Source: Marinobacter sp. 2_MG-2023 (GTDB lineage Bacteria > Pseudomonadota > Gammaproteobacteria > Pseudomonadales > Oleiphilaceae). Taken from it: a DNA stretch of 64,000 bases. The first letter of the stretch is position 1. Every line of letters begins with the position of its first letter. Of this stretch, positions 10,701 to 18,048 are shown one piece after another. A model generated the notes under the pieces. It had not been told where the DNA came from. It made no database searches and saw only the letters and a program-made list of their open reading frames with translations. The stretch is from the NCBI RefSeq assembly GCF_030546935.1, contig NZ_JAUOPH010000001.1:496001-560000 (forward strand). The letters run 5' to 3'. A program made the translations under genes and the position numbers.

Positions 10701-12897
10701 TGTTGAAGCTCAGGCTACCTTCGGCCACTGTCGTGCCAAGTGCATAACTCACAATGGTGCCATTCACGTCCGAGGCCGCAGGCACGTTCTCGTTCAAAAT
10801 CACGTTTTCACCCGTACCAACCGCGTCCGCCTCCGCCACAGGCGCATCGTTGGTGCCATTAATGGTGATCGTCAGCGAAGCTGTATCGATGCCGCCCTGA
10901 CCGTCACTAACGGTGTATTCGTATGTCTCGGTCAAGGTTTGACCCAAGCCCAGTGCCTGCAAAAGTGACAGGACAATAGAGTCGCCGGTATTGAGGGTGT
11001 AGGTGTAGGAACCGTCGGCGTTAAAGGACAGAGTGCCATACTGATCGGCGCCAGTGGCGTCGATAGCGCTGACATTCAGGGTGTCACCATCGATATCGCT
11101 GTCCACACCTGCACCATTATTGTCAGTCAGCATGTTACCGCTGACACTGGTCCCGCCCGCGGCAAGCAGGTTGGTGTTCGCAGTCGCGACCGGGTCATCG
11201 TTAGTGCCATTGATGGTGATTGTCAGTGTCGCTGTATCGGTATCGCCGTCCAGATCGCTCAGTGTGTAGCTGAAGGTGTCCGTCAGCGTCTGGCCGACGC
11301 CCAGGGCCTGGACGGCCGCCGAGGTGTTATCCAGGTTGTAGGTGTAGATGCCGTCCGAGCCAATCGTCAGCGATCCGTAGCTACCCGCTACCGTCTCACC
11401 CACATCGCCTGCGTTGCCGCCAACCGCAGAAACTTCCAGGTCATTGATCGAATCTTCGGGGTCGCTGTCAACGCCATCGCCATCGTCATCCGTAATGACG
11501 TTGCCACTGGCGCTGGCCGGCCCCTCCTCAGTCACCTCTCCCGCATTATCTGTGGCTGTCAGCGAATCATCGTAGATGACCTCCAGGCGCGGCGAATTGC
11601 CAGACTCGCTGCTGTAATACTGGACTTGTTCATCGCCGCTTTCCTCACTGCCCAGCAGTACGCCATAATTGCTAGCTGTCCCGTCAACCCAGGCCTGTAC
11701 TAACGATGTGATGTCCCAGTCGTGATCAACGGGTTGCCCATCAACTATTTGTCCAGCCCACGCATTAAAACCAGACGACGCACCATTCTCGTGGCCTGGC
11801 TGGGTATCATAGGTAACGGTATTTCCCACCCATGCCTCGGTGACCTGGTATGCGCTAACCGTCAATGAACCGGTGATATCGACCGCAGTCAGGTAAAGCG
11901 TCGCGGAGGTGATCGTGGAGCCTGCAGGAATAGTGCTGAGATCAAACTGGACAAGCGTTCTCTGGTCGCCAACCCCGCCGCCGGATTTGTCGACGATCAG
12001 GAACTGCGAACTGCCATAGTTTGTCTCATCGGAATTGTCATCGACGTAGGTATCCTGCGAGGGGTTCAGAGTTTCTGTGGCCAGTGCACCCACCCACACA
12101 TCCTGTAGCTCGGCATCCGCGATAACGCTGGTGTCTATGTCACCACTGGCGAACTCCAGATCCCAGTCCCCGCCCAGTGACGCGTGCCCGGTCAGGTCGT
12201 CACTGGCCGCAATGTCGGCTCCGGTCAACCGGGCCAGATCATTCAGCAGTCGCTCGCCGGCAGGGTCGGAGGCCAGATTGCAGCCGTAGATCAGAATATC
12301 GGCACCCTGGCTCAACGACTGATCCCAATTGGAGAAGTCATTGGTGTAGTTATCCAACGACGAAGCACCAATCCAGTCGCGCCCCAACTGAAAGCCGGTG
12401 TCATCACCGTGACTGAGGAGGTGAATGGCATCAACATCCTGGTATTCCGCCAGGATACTGCTGATTTGCGCGGTTCCATCTGCATCCGCCTCGAGCACGA
12501 AGACCCGGGTTTCAACGCCAGGCCAGTCGCCTATGCCCTGCAGTAGTTGCTGGTAGTCCGGGGCATTTGCATCGATGAATACTATTTCCAGCCGGTCAGA
12601 AAGTTCTCCCGGGGATAACAGCGAGGCGCCAAGTTCATCAAGTGAAGGGGGATCATTTGGGGCGGCCGCAAGCGCCTGTTCATCGCCTGCCAGGTCTTCA
12701 AACAGCTCAACGCTGTCTTGCATGGTTAAAGGAGCACTGTGTTCGTCTGAGGAGGGGGACGCAGGCAACAGGCCCGACAAGGCATCCGCCGAGAGCAGAA
12801 TTTTGGGCTCCATGGGTTCAAAAAACAGCTTAGAACCACCGGAATTTTCCGCTGGACGATCGCCTCTAGCTGCCCACTGCACGAATCTGCGAATCAT
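7771..12897 (-). CDS. Giant LEPR-XLL/DUF4347/DNRLRE/VCBS-repeat protein with C-terminal membrane segment
   Basis: 1708 residues, ATG at 12897 behind GCGGGGA. No ordinary signal peptide is visible. Residues 26-40 (FEPMEPKILLSADAL) match the LEPR-XLL N-terminal motif known from very large exported repeat proteins. A DUF4347 domain follows (about 100-270) with H163 in LLSHGDD and C206 in LIYGCNLA. Then come a DNRLRE-like beta domain (about 275-445; QRTLVQFDLSTIPAG) and roughly nine VCBS/cadherin-like repeats (recurring TITINGTNDAPV, DGSYTY and DTFSYT blocks). The C-terminus has an acidic Glu-rich linker, a coiled-coil-like stretch, then a hydrophobic segment (SVSAGLSVGYVIWLARSG) and PAWRLIDPLPVL. 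Likely a surface or envelope adhesin-like protein, served by the upstream adaptor and protease genes. Confidence 0.88.
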   Translation of the reverse strand: MIRRFVQWAARGDRPAENSGGSKLFFEPMEPKILLSADALSGLLPASPSSDEHSAPLTMQDSVELFEDLAGDEQALAAAPNDPPSLDELGASLLSPGELSDRLEIVFIDANAPDYQQLLQGIGDWPGVETRVFVLEADADGTAQISSILAEYQDVDAIHLLSHGDDTGFQLGRDWIGASSLDNYTNDFSNWDQSLSQGADILIYGCNLASDPAGERLLNDLARLTGADIAASDDLTGHASLGGDWDLEFASGDIDTSVIADAELQDVWVGALATETLNPSQDTYVDDNSDETNYGSSQFLIVDKSGGGVGDQRTLVQFDLSTIPAGSTITSATLYLTAVDITGSLTVSAYQVTEAWVGNTVTYDTQPGHENGASSGFNAWAGQIVDGQPVDHDWDITSLVQAWVDGTASNYGVLLGSEESGDEQVQYYSSESGNSPRLEVIYDDSLTATDNAGEVTEEGPASASGNVITDDDGDGVDSDPEDSINDLEVSAVGGNAGDVGETVAGSYGSLTIGSDGIYTYNLDNTSAAVQALGVGQTLTDTFSYTLSDLDGDTDTATLTITINGTNDDPVATANTNLLAAGGTSVSGNMLTDNNGAGVDSDIDGDTLNVSAIDATGADQYGTLSFNADGSYTYTLNTGDSIVLSLLQALGLGQTLTETYEYTVSDGQGGIDTASLTITINGTNDAPVAEADAVGTGENVILNENVPAASDVNGTIVSYALGTTVAEGSLSFNSDGSYSFDPGPDFDDLAVGATRDVTFTYTAMDNDGAVSAEETITITVTGANDAPVVVAGAVGTGENAILNESVPAASDVDGTIASYALGTTVTEGSLSFNSDGSYSFDPGPDFDDLAVGATRDVTFTYTAMDNDGAVSAEETITITVTGANDAPVATANSNQITEDAVSVSGNMLTDDDGAGVDSDIDGDTLSVSAIDATGADQYGTLTLNDADGSYTYAIDNSNPAVQALSVGQSLTEVYTYTVIDGQGGTDTATLTITIDGSNDQPVSGTAQPDQTSTDGETITPLDVSGNFSDIDSSDTLTFSASNLPAGLSIDTNTGVISGTIDGSASQSGPFTVTITADDGSGTGSATRTDTFLWTVTNPAPTATDNTDTVTEDGPSSASGNVITDDDGAGVDSDPDDPVSQLVVSEVDGSAGDVGTAVAGSYGTVTIDPDGGYTYNLDNTSVAVQALAAGETLTDTFSYTMSDQDSNTDTASLTITITGSNDAPVIIGGPDSVALNETDSGLASNGDFTVSDLDTGDSVTASVIDLVVGGTSDRTDPAAPSDADLKAMLTVSPTTIVDSAGNSATLGWSFDSASEAFDYLAAGETLELTYTLRAEDSQGATANETVTITITGTNDAPTVSGLQESTSYSGGSGMVPLNDIVISDVDGAETVTATLTLLNPDVGQLSDNNGAVYNQTTGVWSITGTVADVNTALANLTFIPRPDNDLDSTVAINIDDGNEDGSGPLLGTLKVFVDVPPEVSDDLIGDINDSPGEDAGAPVSESQEEIQEETPEESPEEQSAESSEGTVVTGGGSFGPLEASRDETSEFVSPFDELDQTQGAFEVSMANVASNNEQSAASVSESEKVVQFLRSQITQLNEPFELLDRDNFIRQLDDMRQELVEEQSQVEKLIGASVSVSAGLSVGYVIWLARSGIIMSSVLSSLPAWRLIDPLPVLATLSAPAAEEDRESLESMVTEANQSKSSGSDQNEPG
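10237..10836. repeat. Two tandem 300-bp repeats encoding VCBS modules
   Basis: Two adjacent copies with exactly 300-bp period (10237-10536 and 10537-10836) lie within the giant gene. They differ by only a few bases per 60-nt line over most of their length and encode 100-residue modules sharing GDLAVGATRDVTFTY-like and SLSFNSDGSYSFDPGPDF segments. Weaker related repeats flank them (about 9280-9540 against 11220-11520, and 10080-10240 against 11040-11190). In-frame recombination could change module number. Confidence 0.85.
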
Positions 12898-13008
12898 GAC
12901 ATCCCCGCGCTATCACGGTAAGACCAGTATGGCCGAGTATCTTTTGTAGCACCGAAATACTCGATTACGTTCAAAATGTCGCCTGATCCCTCGGCGCCCT
13001 TGTTTCGG

Positions 13009-14154
13009 TCAAACGCCTTTCGTTATGGAAACTTTGAACCCCTGGTCTTCAAGGGTTTTTCTCCGCACTTCCGCATCTTCAAGTGAATTGAAAAGGCCCA
13101 GCAAAATCATTCCGCTGTGTGGTCCCTGATCCATAGTGAGCGGATCAGTGACACCTGCAGCCCGAAGGCGACTGGTCAATTCACTGGTTTTCTGGTGCGA
13201 GTCAGCCTGCTTCGTGGTTAACAGGTAATAAACGGTTTGCGGATCGCCTTGTTCGACACCCTGCCGTTGCTCTGATTCCTGCCCAGGTTCCGTGTCTGAC
13301 GCCATGTTCTGCAAAAATTTGACCGTGCATTTCAACCCGGCCGGAATCCTGTAATGCGGGTTTTGCAGCTCTAACCGAACGCCAAATGTATTACTGGCCG
13401 TGTCGCCGATTCGGTCTATGATGGACACCATTGCATGCAGCTGCTCATTGACCAGTGTTTCGGGCACGACCTTCGCCAGCATATTCAGCTCGATGTCACG
13501 GAAGTACTCCATGGGTACAATGGCCTCAACCACCAGGGGATTCAGCTGCGCCATGCGAAGAATTGCATCTTCCTCCACATGCTCGCCAGACTGTTTCAAC
13601 GTATCAATGACAAAACCGTCAAAAGGCGCCCTGATGGTTTTCTGCCCGAGCTGCTCCCTGGCGCGCTGCAATTCCAGCTCGCGCACCCTCGCCAGCTCCC
13701 GTGCCTGCACCAACCGCTGCTGAGAAAGACTAAATTCCCGCTCGACCTCATCAACATCTTCAACCGCGATCACCTGTTTCTGCGAAAGCGACCGGGACCG
13801 CTTTATCCGGCTGGTATCAAAAGCCAAATTGATTTTGCTCAGCTCAATCTCGGAGAGGATGTCTGCCCGATACTGCGCCAGCTCGAAATTGGCACGCTCT
13901 ACATCTGCATTCATCTGCGCAACAGCCTGCCCCTTTCGAACCTGCTCGCTGCGTTGAACCAGCACTTGTTCAACCACTCCAGAAACGGGACTTGAAACAT
14001 CGGCAACCTGACTCGGATTAATGACACAATCGACTGCGGGGACTGGACTGTGGACAGCGTTATCCGCGTAAACCGCGCTGGGTTGCAGCAGGCAAATAAT
14101 GGCAAAGAGAGCTGAGTTTGTGTTCCAAGAATGGGGCTTTAAACTACTAGCCAT
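13009..14154 (-). CDS. Periplasmic HlyD-like adaptor with C-terminal SPOR-like domain
   Basis: 381 residues. The N-terminus is a cleavable signal peptide (ALFAIICLLQPSAVYA, cleavage likely after residue 30). The lipoyl/barrel-sandwich halves are visible as VSSPVSGVVEQVLVQRSEQVRKG and TIRAPFDGFVIDTL, separated by a coiled-coil hairpin rich in Arg/Glu/Gln; a beta-barrel region follows. After a Gln/Glu-rich linker, the last 75 or so residues (YYLLTTKQADS, then ILLGLFNSLEDAEVRRKTL and DQGFKVSI) resemble a SPOR domain, which binds peptidoglycan glycan strands. No transmembrane anchor is seen, so it should be periplasmic. It lies 111 bp before the giant protein and 90 bp after the M50 fusion gene, and is probably part of the same apparatus. 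Confidence 0.82.
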   Translation of the reverse strand: MASSLKPHSWNTNSALFAIICLLQPSAVYADNAVHSPVPAVDCVINPSQVADVSSPVSGVVEQVLVQRSEQVRKGQAVAQMNADVERANFELAQYRADILSEIELSKINLAFDTSRIKRSRSLSQKQVIAVEDVDEVEREFSLSQQRLVQARELARVRELELQRAREQLGQKTIRAPFDGFVIDTLKQSGEHVEEDAILRMAQLNPLVVEAIVPMEYFRDIELNMLAKVVPETLVNEQLHAMVSIIDRIGDTASNTFGVRLELQNPHYRIPAGLKCTVKFLQNMASDTEPGQESEQRQGVEQGDPQTVYYLLTTKQADSHQKTSELTSRLRAAGVTDPLTMDQGPHSGMILLGLFNSLEDAEVRRKTLEDQGFKVSITKGV

Positions 14155-14244
14155 GTTGGAAGTTCCGGTTTCGCAAAGGGTCGAAGGAATGAGTCTAGAT
14201 GAAGGGACTTCTCTCAGCTATAGACATGCAACAAAACGCTACAT

Positions 14245-16398
14245 TTAGACTGGCTCATGTAACCAAAGGTGCTGCAGATAACGGACCAACTGACGACCCA
14301 GGGATTCTTCGCCATGAACAAAACGCGCGTGTACTCGCTGTCCTGGAAATATACCCTGTTGTCGCTGGGGCAATTCCAGTTCAACCTGATAGACACTGGT
14401 TAACGCCTGCAGGCCTGATTCATCTCTCGCGTCGACTGCCGTCGCACCGCCGGCGCTACTGCCCAAGTACTTGCTGGGAAGACGATTGCTCAGCAGGGGT
14501 ATCTCCCGGGACATGCTAGCGGGCAGTACATCTCGCGGCTGTCCTATCAGACGAATACTGATGTCCTGACTATCCCGCCTGATCTGTTCTATTTTCGTTT
14601 GAGGAATCACAAGTCGGGCAGTCAAGCGATCACGATCCAGACTGTATCCCACCAAGTCTCCGCGCTTGATGAAGCGTCCCGGCAAATCCTGTGATTTTGG
14701 TAGTACCAACAGGCCTGCCTGATGACTGACAATGGAGAGACCGGAAATCTGATCGTCAATATCTCTTAGCTCTTCTTCCAGACTGACAATCCGTTTTTTT
14801 AGAATCTCTGACTGCGATCGATCCCGGGAGAGAGCACCGTTTAGCTTGCCACGCAATTCGTCAATCTGAGACTGAACCACCACGCGCCGGGATTCCAACT
14901 CTATATTGGACAACGTGAGGATTTCATCACCGGCTTGAACGGCACTTCCATCTTCCCGGTGCATCTCTTGCACGATGCCCGAACTTGCAGCCCGGATCGC
15001 GGCATCTTCCGGTATATTAACGAGCCCTTGCGCATAAGTGGAATCTGGCACAGGTACGGACATCACTATGCCAACGATCGCTACCAGAACCATGCTGACC
15101 AGGGCAAAGCGTAATTGACGGCCCGCTCGCTGCGCCGCTTTATACAACCCAACCGTATTTTTGATTGCAGGGTAAACGATTTGCGAGAGAACCGCCCAAA
15201 GCGCCAGCGCCATACCCAGTACAAAAAACTTGCCAGATACCCAGAGCGCGATGAATAGTGAAATAAAAACCCGGTAGACCGCGGACGCGATTCCGTAAAC
15301 GAATAGCCACTTTGCCTCACCGACTGCTGTGACCGGCGACCTGACATCAGGGATACCGACCAAAAAACGCTTAAACAAGTAACCCACATACTGCTGACTG
15401 CGGCTCGCAAGGTTCGGTATCTGAATCCACTCACTGAAGACGTAATAACCATCAAAGCGCAACAGCGGATTGGCATTGAATAACAGGGTCGAAACGCCAC
15501 CGATGATCATGATGCCGAACGCAATATCACGGCCAATGCCGGCAGCACCATGCAACCACCAGATAAGCGCAACCGAGGCAAGAAAGGTCTCCACCAAAAT
15601 GCCCGCAGCACTGACAAGTATTCGCTTCCGCCGACTGGCGAAGCGGTTAGACGCGGAGCTATCTACATAGGGGACAGGAAAAAACACCAGCAACATGATG
15701 CCCATGTCGTGGACGACTCCCCCCCAGCGCTTGGTGGCCAGCGCATGCGCCATTTCGTGCAGCGCTTTCACAACTGGATAGAGCAGCCAGAAATAGAGGA
15801 GATAAACCGGATCATTGAAACGCGCTGCGCCATAGTCAACCAGCTCCCCCCAATGCATCCAGCTTGTCACCAGCGCGTACAGCACAACAAACAGCCATAG
15901 CCATATGAACACGCGACTCCGAATCCAGCCGAGGTAAGGCATCACTCTGGAAAGAAAGCGATCAGGGTCGATCAGGCGAACACGAATGGCAAAAGGCCGG
16001 GAGAGCCCCTTTATAAACTGTCCGACTTTTCCGATGACGTTCTTTTGTGCCAAACCGGCAGTCCTGTCGTCATCCTGTAACAAATGAGAGGACTTGAGAT
16101 TGGCTATCAGCAGAATGATATCGCTTTGGCTCAATGCCGGTGACTGTAATTTTTGCAGGTTGTTATAGATCTCTTCTACGGTAGATTGGCCGTCGAGTCT
16201 GCGAATAAAAGCGTCTGCGTCAGAGCTGCTTCGAAAGTATCGCTCCGAGTTCTGATCAGCCAGTATGAGCCAGGGTTGCCCCCGATATTCATGGCAATAG
16301 CTGACGACGCCATCATGCAGTTGCAGGCGCAGGCTTGCCACCTTGTCCCAGGTTTCACCGATAGAGTAGCTGACCCGGTTTTGCTCTAAGGAAGCCAT
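14245..16398 (-). CDS. PqqD-like / M50 site-2 protease / HlyD-like fusion membrane protein
   Basis: 717 residues from ATG 16398, overlapping the upstream gene end by 13 bp. Residues about 25-108 resemble a PqqD-like peptide-recognition domain (YFRSSSDADAFIRRLDGQSTVEEIYNNL pattern; seen as short blocks). A multi-pass membrane region follows with the zinc motif HEMAH at 214-218 and the M50 third-ligand motif NPLLRFDGYY at about 310-319, so the peptidase looks complete. After more membrane helices, a periplasmic HlyD-like arm (about 455-700) contains IRAASSGIVQEMHREDGSAVQAGD and a coiled coil. The family resembles YydH-type M50 proteins associated with peptide maturation. The likely role is recognising and cleaving, or handing over, the giant protein at the inner membrane; this is inference. 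Confidence 0.85.
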   Translation of the reverse strand: MASLEQNRVSYSIGETWDKVASLRLQLHDGVVSYCHEYRGQPWLILADQNSERYFRSSSDADAFIRRLDGQSTVEEIYNNLQKLQSPALSQSDIILLIANLKSSHLLQDDDRTAGLAQKNVIGKVGQFIKGLSRPFAIRVRLIDPDRFLSRVMPYLGWIRSRVFIWLWLFVVLYALVTSWMHWGELVDYGAARFNDPVYLLYFWLLYPVVKALHEMAHALATKRWGGVVHDMGIMLLVFFPVPYVDSSASNRFASRRKRILVSAAGILVETFLASVALIWWLHGAAGIGRDIAFGIMIIGGVSTLLFNANPLLRFDGYYVFSEWIQIPNLASRSQQYVGYLFKRFLVGIPDVRSPVTAVGEAKWLFVYGIASAVYRVFISLFIALWVSGKFFVLGMALALWAVLSQIVYPAIKNTVGLYKAAQRAGRQLRFALVSMVLVAIVGIVMSVPVPDSTYAQGLVNIPEDAAIRAASSGIVQEMHREDGSAVQAGDEILTLSNIELESRRVVVQSQIDELRGKLNGALSRDRSQSEILKKRIVSLEEELRDIDDQISGLSIVSHQAGLLVLPKSQDLPGRFIKRGDLVGYSLDRDRLTARLVIPQTKIEQIRRDSQDISIRLIGQPRDVLPASMSREIPLLSNRLPSKYLGSSAGGATAVDARDESGLQALTSVYQVELELPQRQQGIFPGQRVHARFVHGEESLGRQLVRYLQHLWLHEPV

Positions 16399-17639
16399 TT
16401 CCACAGCCAAAGCACCACTGCATTATACAGTTCGTGAAAGTAGATCCAGGCAAGCGACCGCTCGCCAACTTCAATTTTGGCCACTCCCTGCATACCCGGG
16501 CGCAACGCCGGATACTGCTGGTCCAGAATGGCCTCCACTCGGTAGACAATCGAGTTCGCTCTGTCCTCGAATACGGGCGACACTTTGCTAACCGCAAAGC
16601 CGAGTTCCTTCCCAGGTAACGCCTGAAGATTGACGTGACCAACCGCCCCCGACCTTACCTCGGCAATGTTTTGCTCTTCCACATATATAACCAATCGATA
16701 GGAATCCAGTGGCGCCACTTCGAACAACACATCGCCGAGCTCGACCGGCGCGCCCAGTGACCGACTCAAATCACCGGCAATAATATAGCCATCCATGGAG
16801 GCGCGGATTGCAGACCTTTCCAGTTTGCGCTCGACCAGGTTCAATTCGGCGTTTACCTGGCTGATCTGAGATTTGTATATATAGGCCTGGGCCATATCGC
16901 GCTGCCCCAAAGCCTGTCGGTATTGTCGATTGTATTCATCTTTTTTGGATTCAAACTGCAGGCGAGACAACTGGAGTTCATGGTCATCCATTTTCGCCAG
17001 AATTTCGCCAGCAGCCACCGTCTCTCCTGCTCTTTTGGGTGCCGAGTTTACGTACCCATCAAACGGCGCAACCACTGCACGCTGCACACTTCCCTCAAGG
17101 GTTGCCTGTGCACTGATCCGATAATCCCCTTTAAGAAATGACACCGCCAATATTGCAAGCAGAGCGCACATCAACGCGATTGTTGCTGGTGCAGCCAGGC
17201 GGCGCTTCCGTTTGCCCTCCCCTCTCGTATCACCCATCAGTAACTGATCGGAGGTGTCTGCGTCTTCAGGCTCATGCCGGAGTAGCAACTCGAGCCACTT
17301 TTCTCCCCACTTTAATAGCTGGAGGACCACCCGCTGCTGCTCGGGCTTTATTCTGACCTGGACAGCAACAGCAACACTTCTCCCTGCAGCTACTCTCAGA
17401 GGCGTCGCGAGAATGTGATCAAGTCCGTTCGAATCCAGCTTTTTTACGATCAAACGATTTTGCAAACTGGCCTGGCGGGCTAGCCTCACGAGCTCTTCCG
17501 GCGCTGCCTCCTCACTCGGCCACTGCACTGACTGGGGAATTTCCTGCTCGACATCAACAAGCAGCACCGCCCGCTTCGCGCCCCGCATCATTTTGCAGGT
17601 CAGATCAAGCCAGGCGGACAGAATTTCCTTCTCAAGCAT
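16386..17639 (-). CDS. Inner-membrane HlyD-family adaptor with cytoplasmic GAF-like N-terminus
   Basis: 417 residues, first gene of the minus-strand cluster. Residues 1-120 are soluble and resemble a degenerate GAF-type domain (RAVLLVDVEQ, LDHILATPLRVAAGRSVAVAVQV). A basic patch (GKRKRRLAA) precedes one membrane helix at about 150-169 (TIALMCALLAILAVSFLKG). The periplasmic part has barrel-sandwich halves (RAVVAPFDGYVNSAPKRAGETVAAGE and SAIRASMDGYIIAGDL), a coiled-coil hairpin and a beta-barrel. The last residues (WIYFHELYNAVVLWLWKWLP) are amphipathic or hydrophobic. It overlaps the M50 fusion gene by 13 bp, so translation is probably coupled. No inner-membrane ATPase or RND pump accompanies it, unlike classic type I export adaptors. 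Confidence 0.83.
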   Translation of the reverse strand: MLEKEILSAWLDLTCKMMRGAKRAVLLVDVEQEIPQSVQWPSEEAAPEELVRLARQASLQNRLIVKKLDSNGLDHILATPLRVAAGRSVAVAVQVRIKPEQQRVVLQLLKWGEKWLELLLRHEPEDADTSDQLLMGDTRGEGKRKRRLAAPATIALMCALLAILAVSFLKGDYRISAQATLEGSVQRAVVAPFDGYVNSAPKRAGETVAAGEILAKMDDHELQLSRLQFESKKDEYNRQYRQALGQRDMAQAYIYKSQISQVNAELNLVERKLERSAIRASMDGYIIAGDLSRSLGAPVELGDVLFEVAPLDSYRLVIYVEEQNIAEVRSGAVGHVNLQALPGKELGFAVSKVSPVFEDRANSIVYRVEAILDQQYPALRPGMQGVAKIEVGERSLAWIYFHELYNAVVLWLWKWLP

Positions 17640-18048
17640 GCTTTACCGCAACTCTTGGTGTATCGAGGCACTTCATTTTCGGGTTCTTTTCCACTTTTGA
17701 CAGTACGCAGAGCCTGACAGCATTTCGTCTTCTCATTTAATCTCGACGTTTTAAATGGTCCGACAAATCCTGATCCAGAACGGCAACTCTACGTTGCATC
17801 GTGAGATTAAGAAACAAATCACTGACGTGGCACATTTTGGCAGTGTACTACTGTTACCGCCACAGAAACTCACTTTCACTCCGGACACAGCATGCTGCTA
17901 ATAGCAATACCTTCGAAAAATCTCCGAAGTCATGCTGGGCACACAGCTTTTCTTTGGCGGGGGCTCCTTCACCCCAATTCCGATGCTGTTGAGCGGTCCG
18001 GAACGGAACGTTATCATTGCTGAATAACCTTAAGCGAGACACGGTCTT
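17640..18048. other. Divergent intergenic region, 409 bp, no gene recognised
   Basis: This gap separates the minus-strand adaptor/giant-protein cluster from trpB on the plus strand and must contain promoters for both. Short frames here have no recognisable product. I see no convincing consensus promoter, riboswitch or terminator. Confidence 0.6.

Noticed and set aside
10237..10836. CRISPR-like periodicity
   Set aside because: The repeat unit is 300 bp and coding, without short repeats and unique spacers.
7771..12897. Calling the giant protein a type I secreted RTX adhesin
   Set aside because: No RTX nonapeptide calcium repeats and no adjacent ABC exporter; the N- and C-termini differ from LapA-type proteins.
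8444..12949. Many plus-strand reading frames of 60-200 codons across the giant gene
   Set aside because: They are antisense shadows of a GC-rich repeat region with low-complexity Ser/Val-rich translations and no family features.
17837..17853. A sigma-54-like TGGCAC followed by GGCA upstream of the giant-protein cluster and trpB
   Set aside because: The spacing between GG and GC is one base too short for a -24/-12 promoter.
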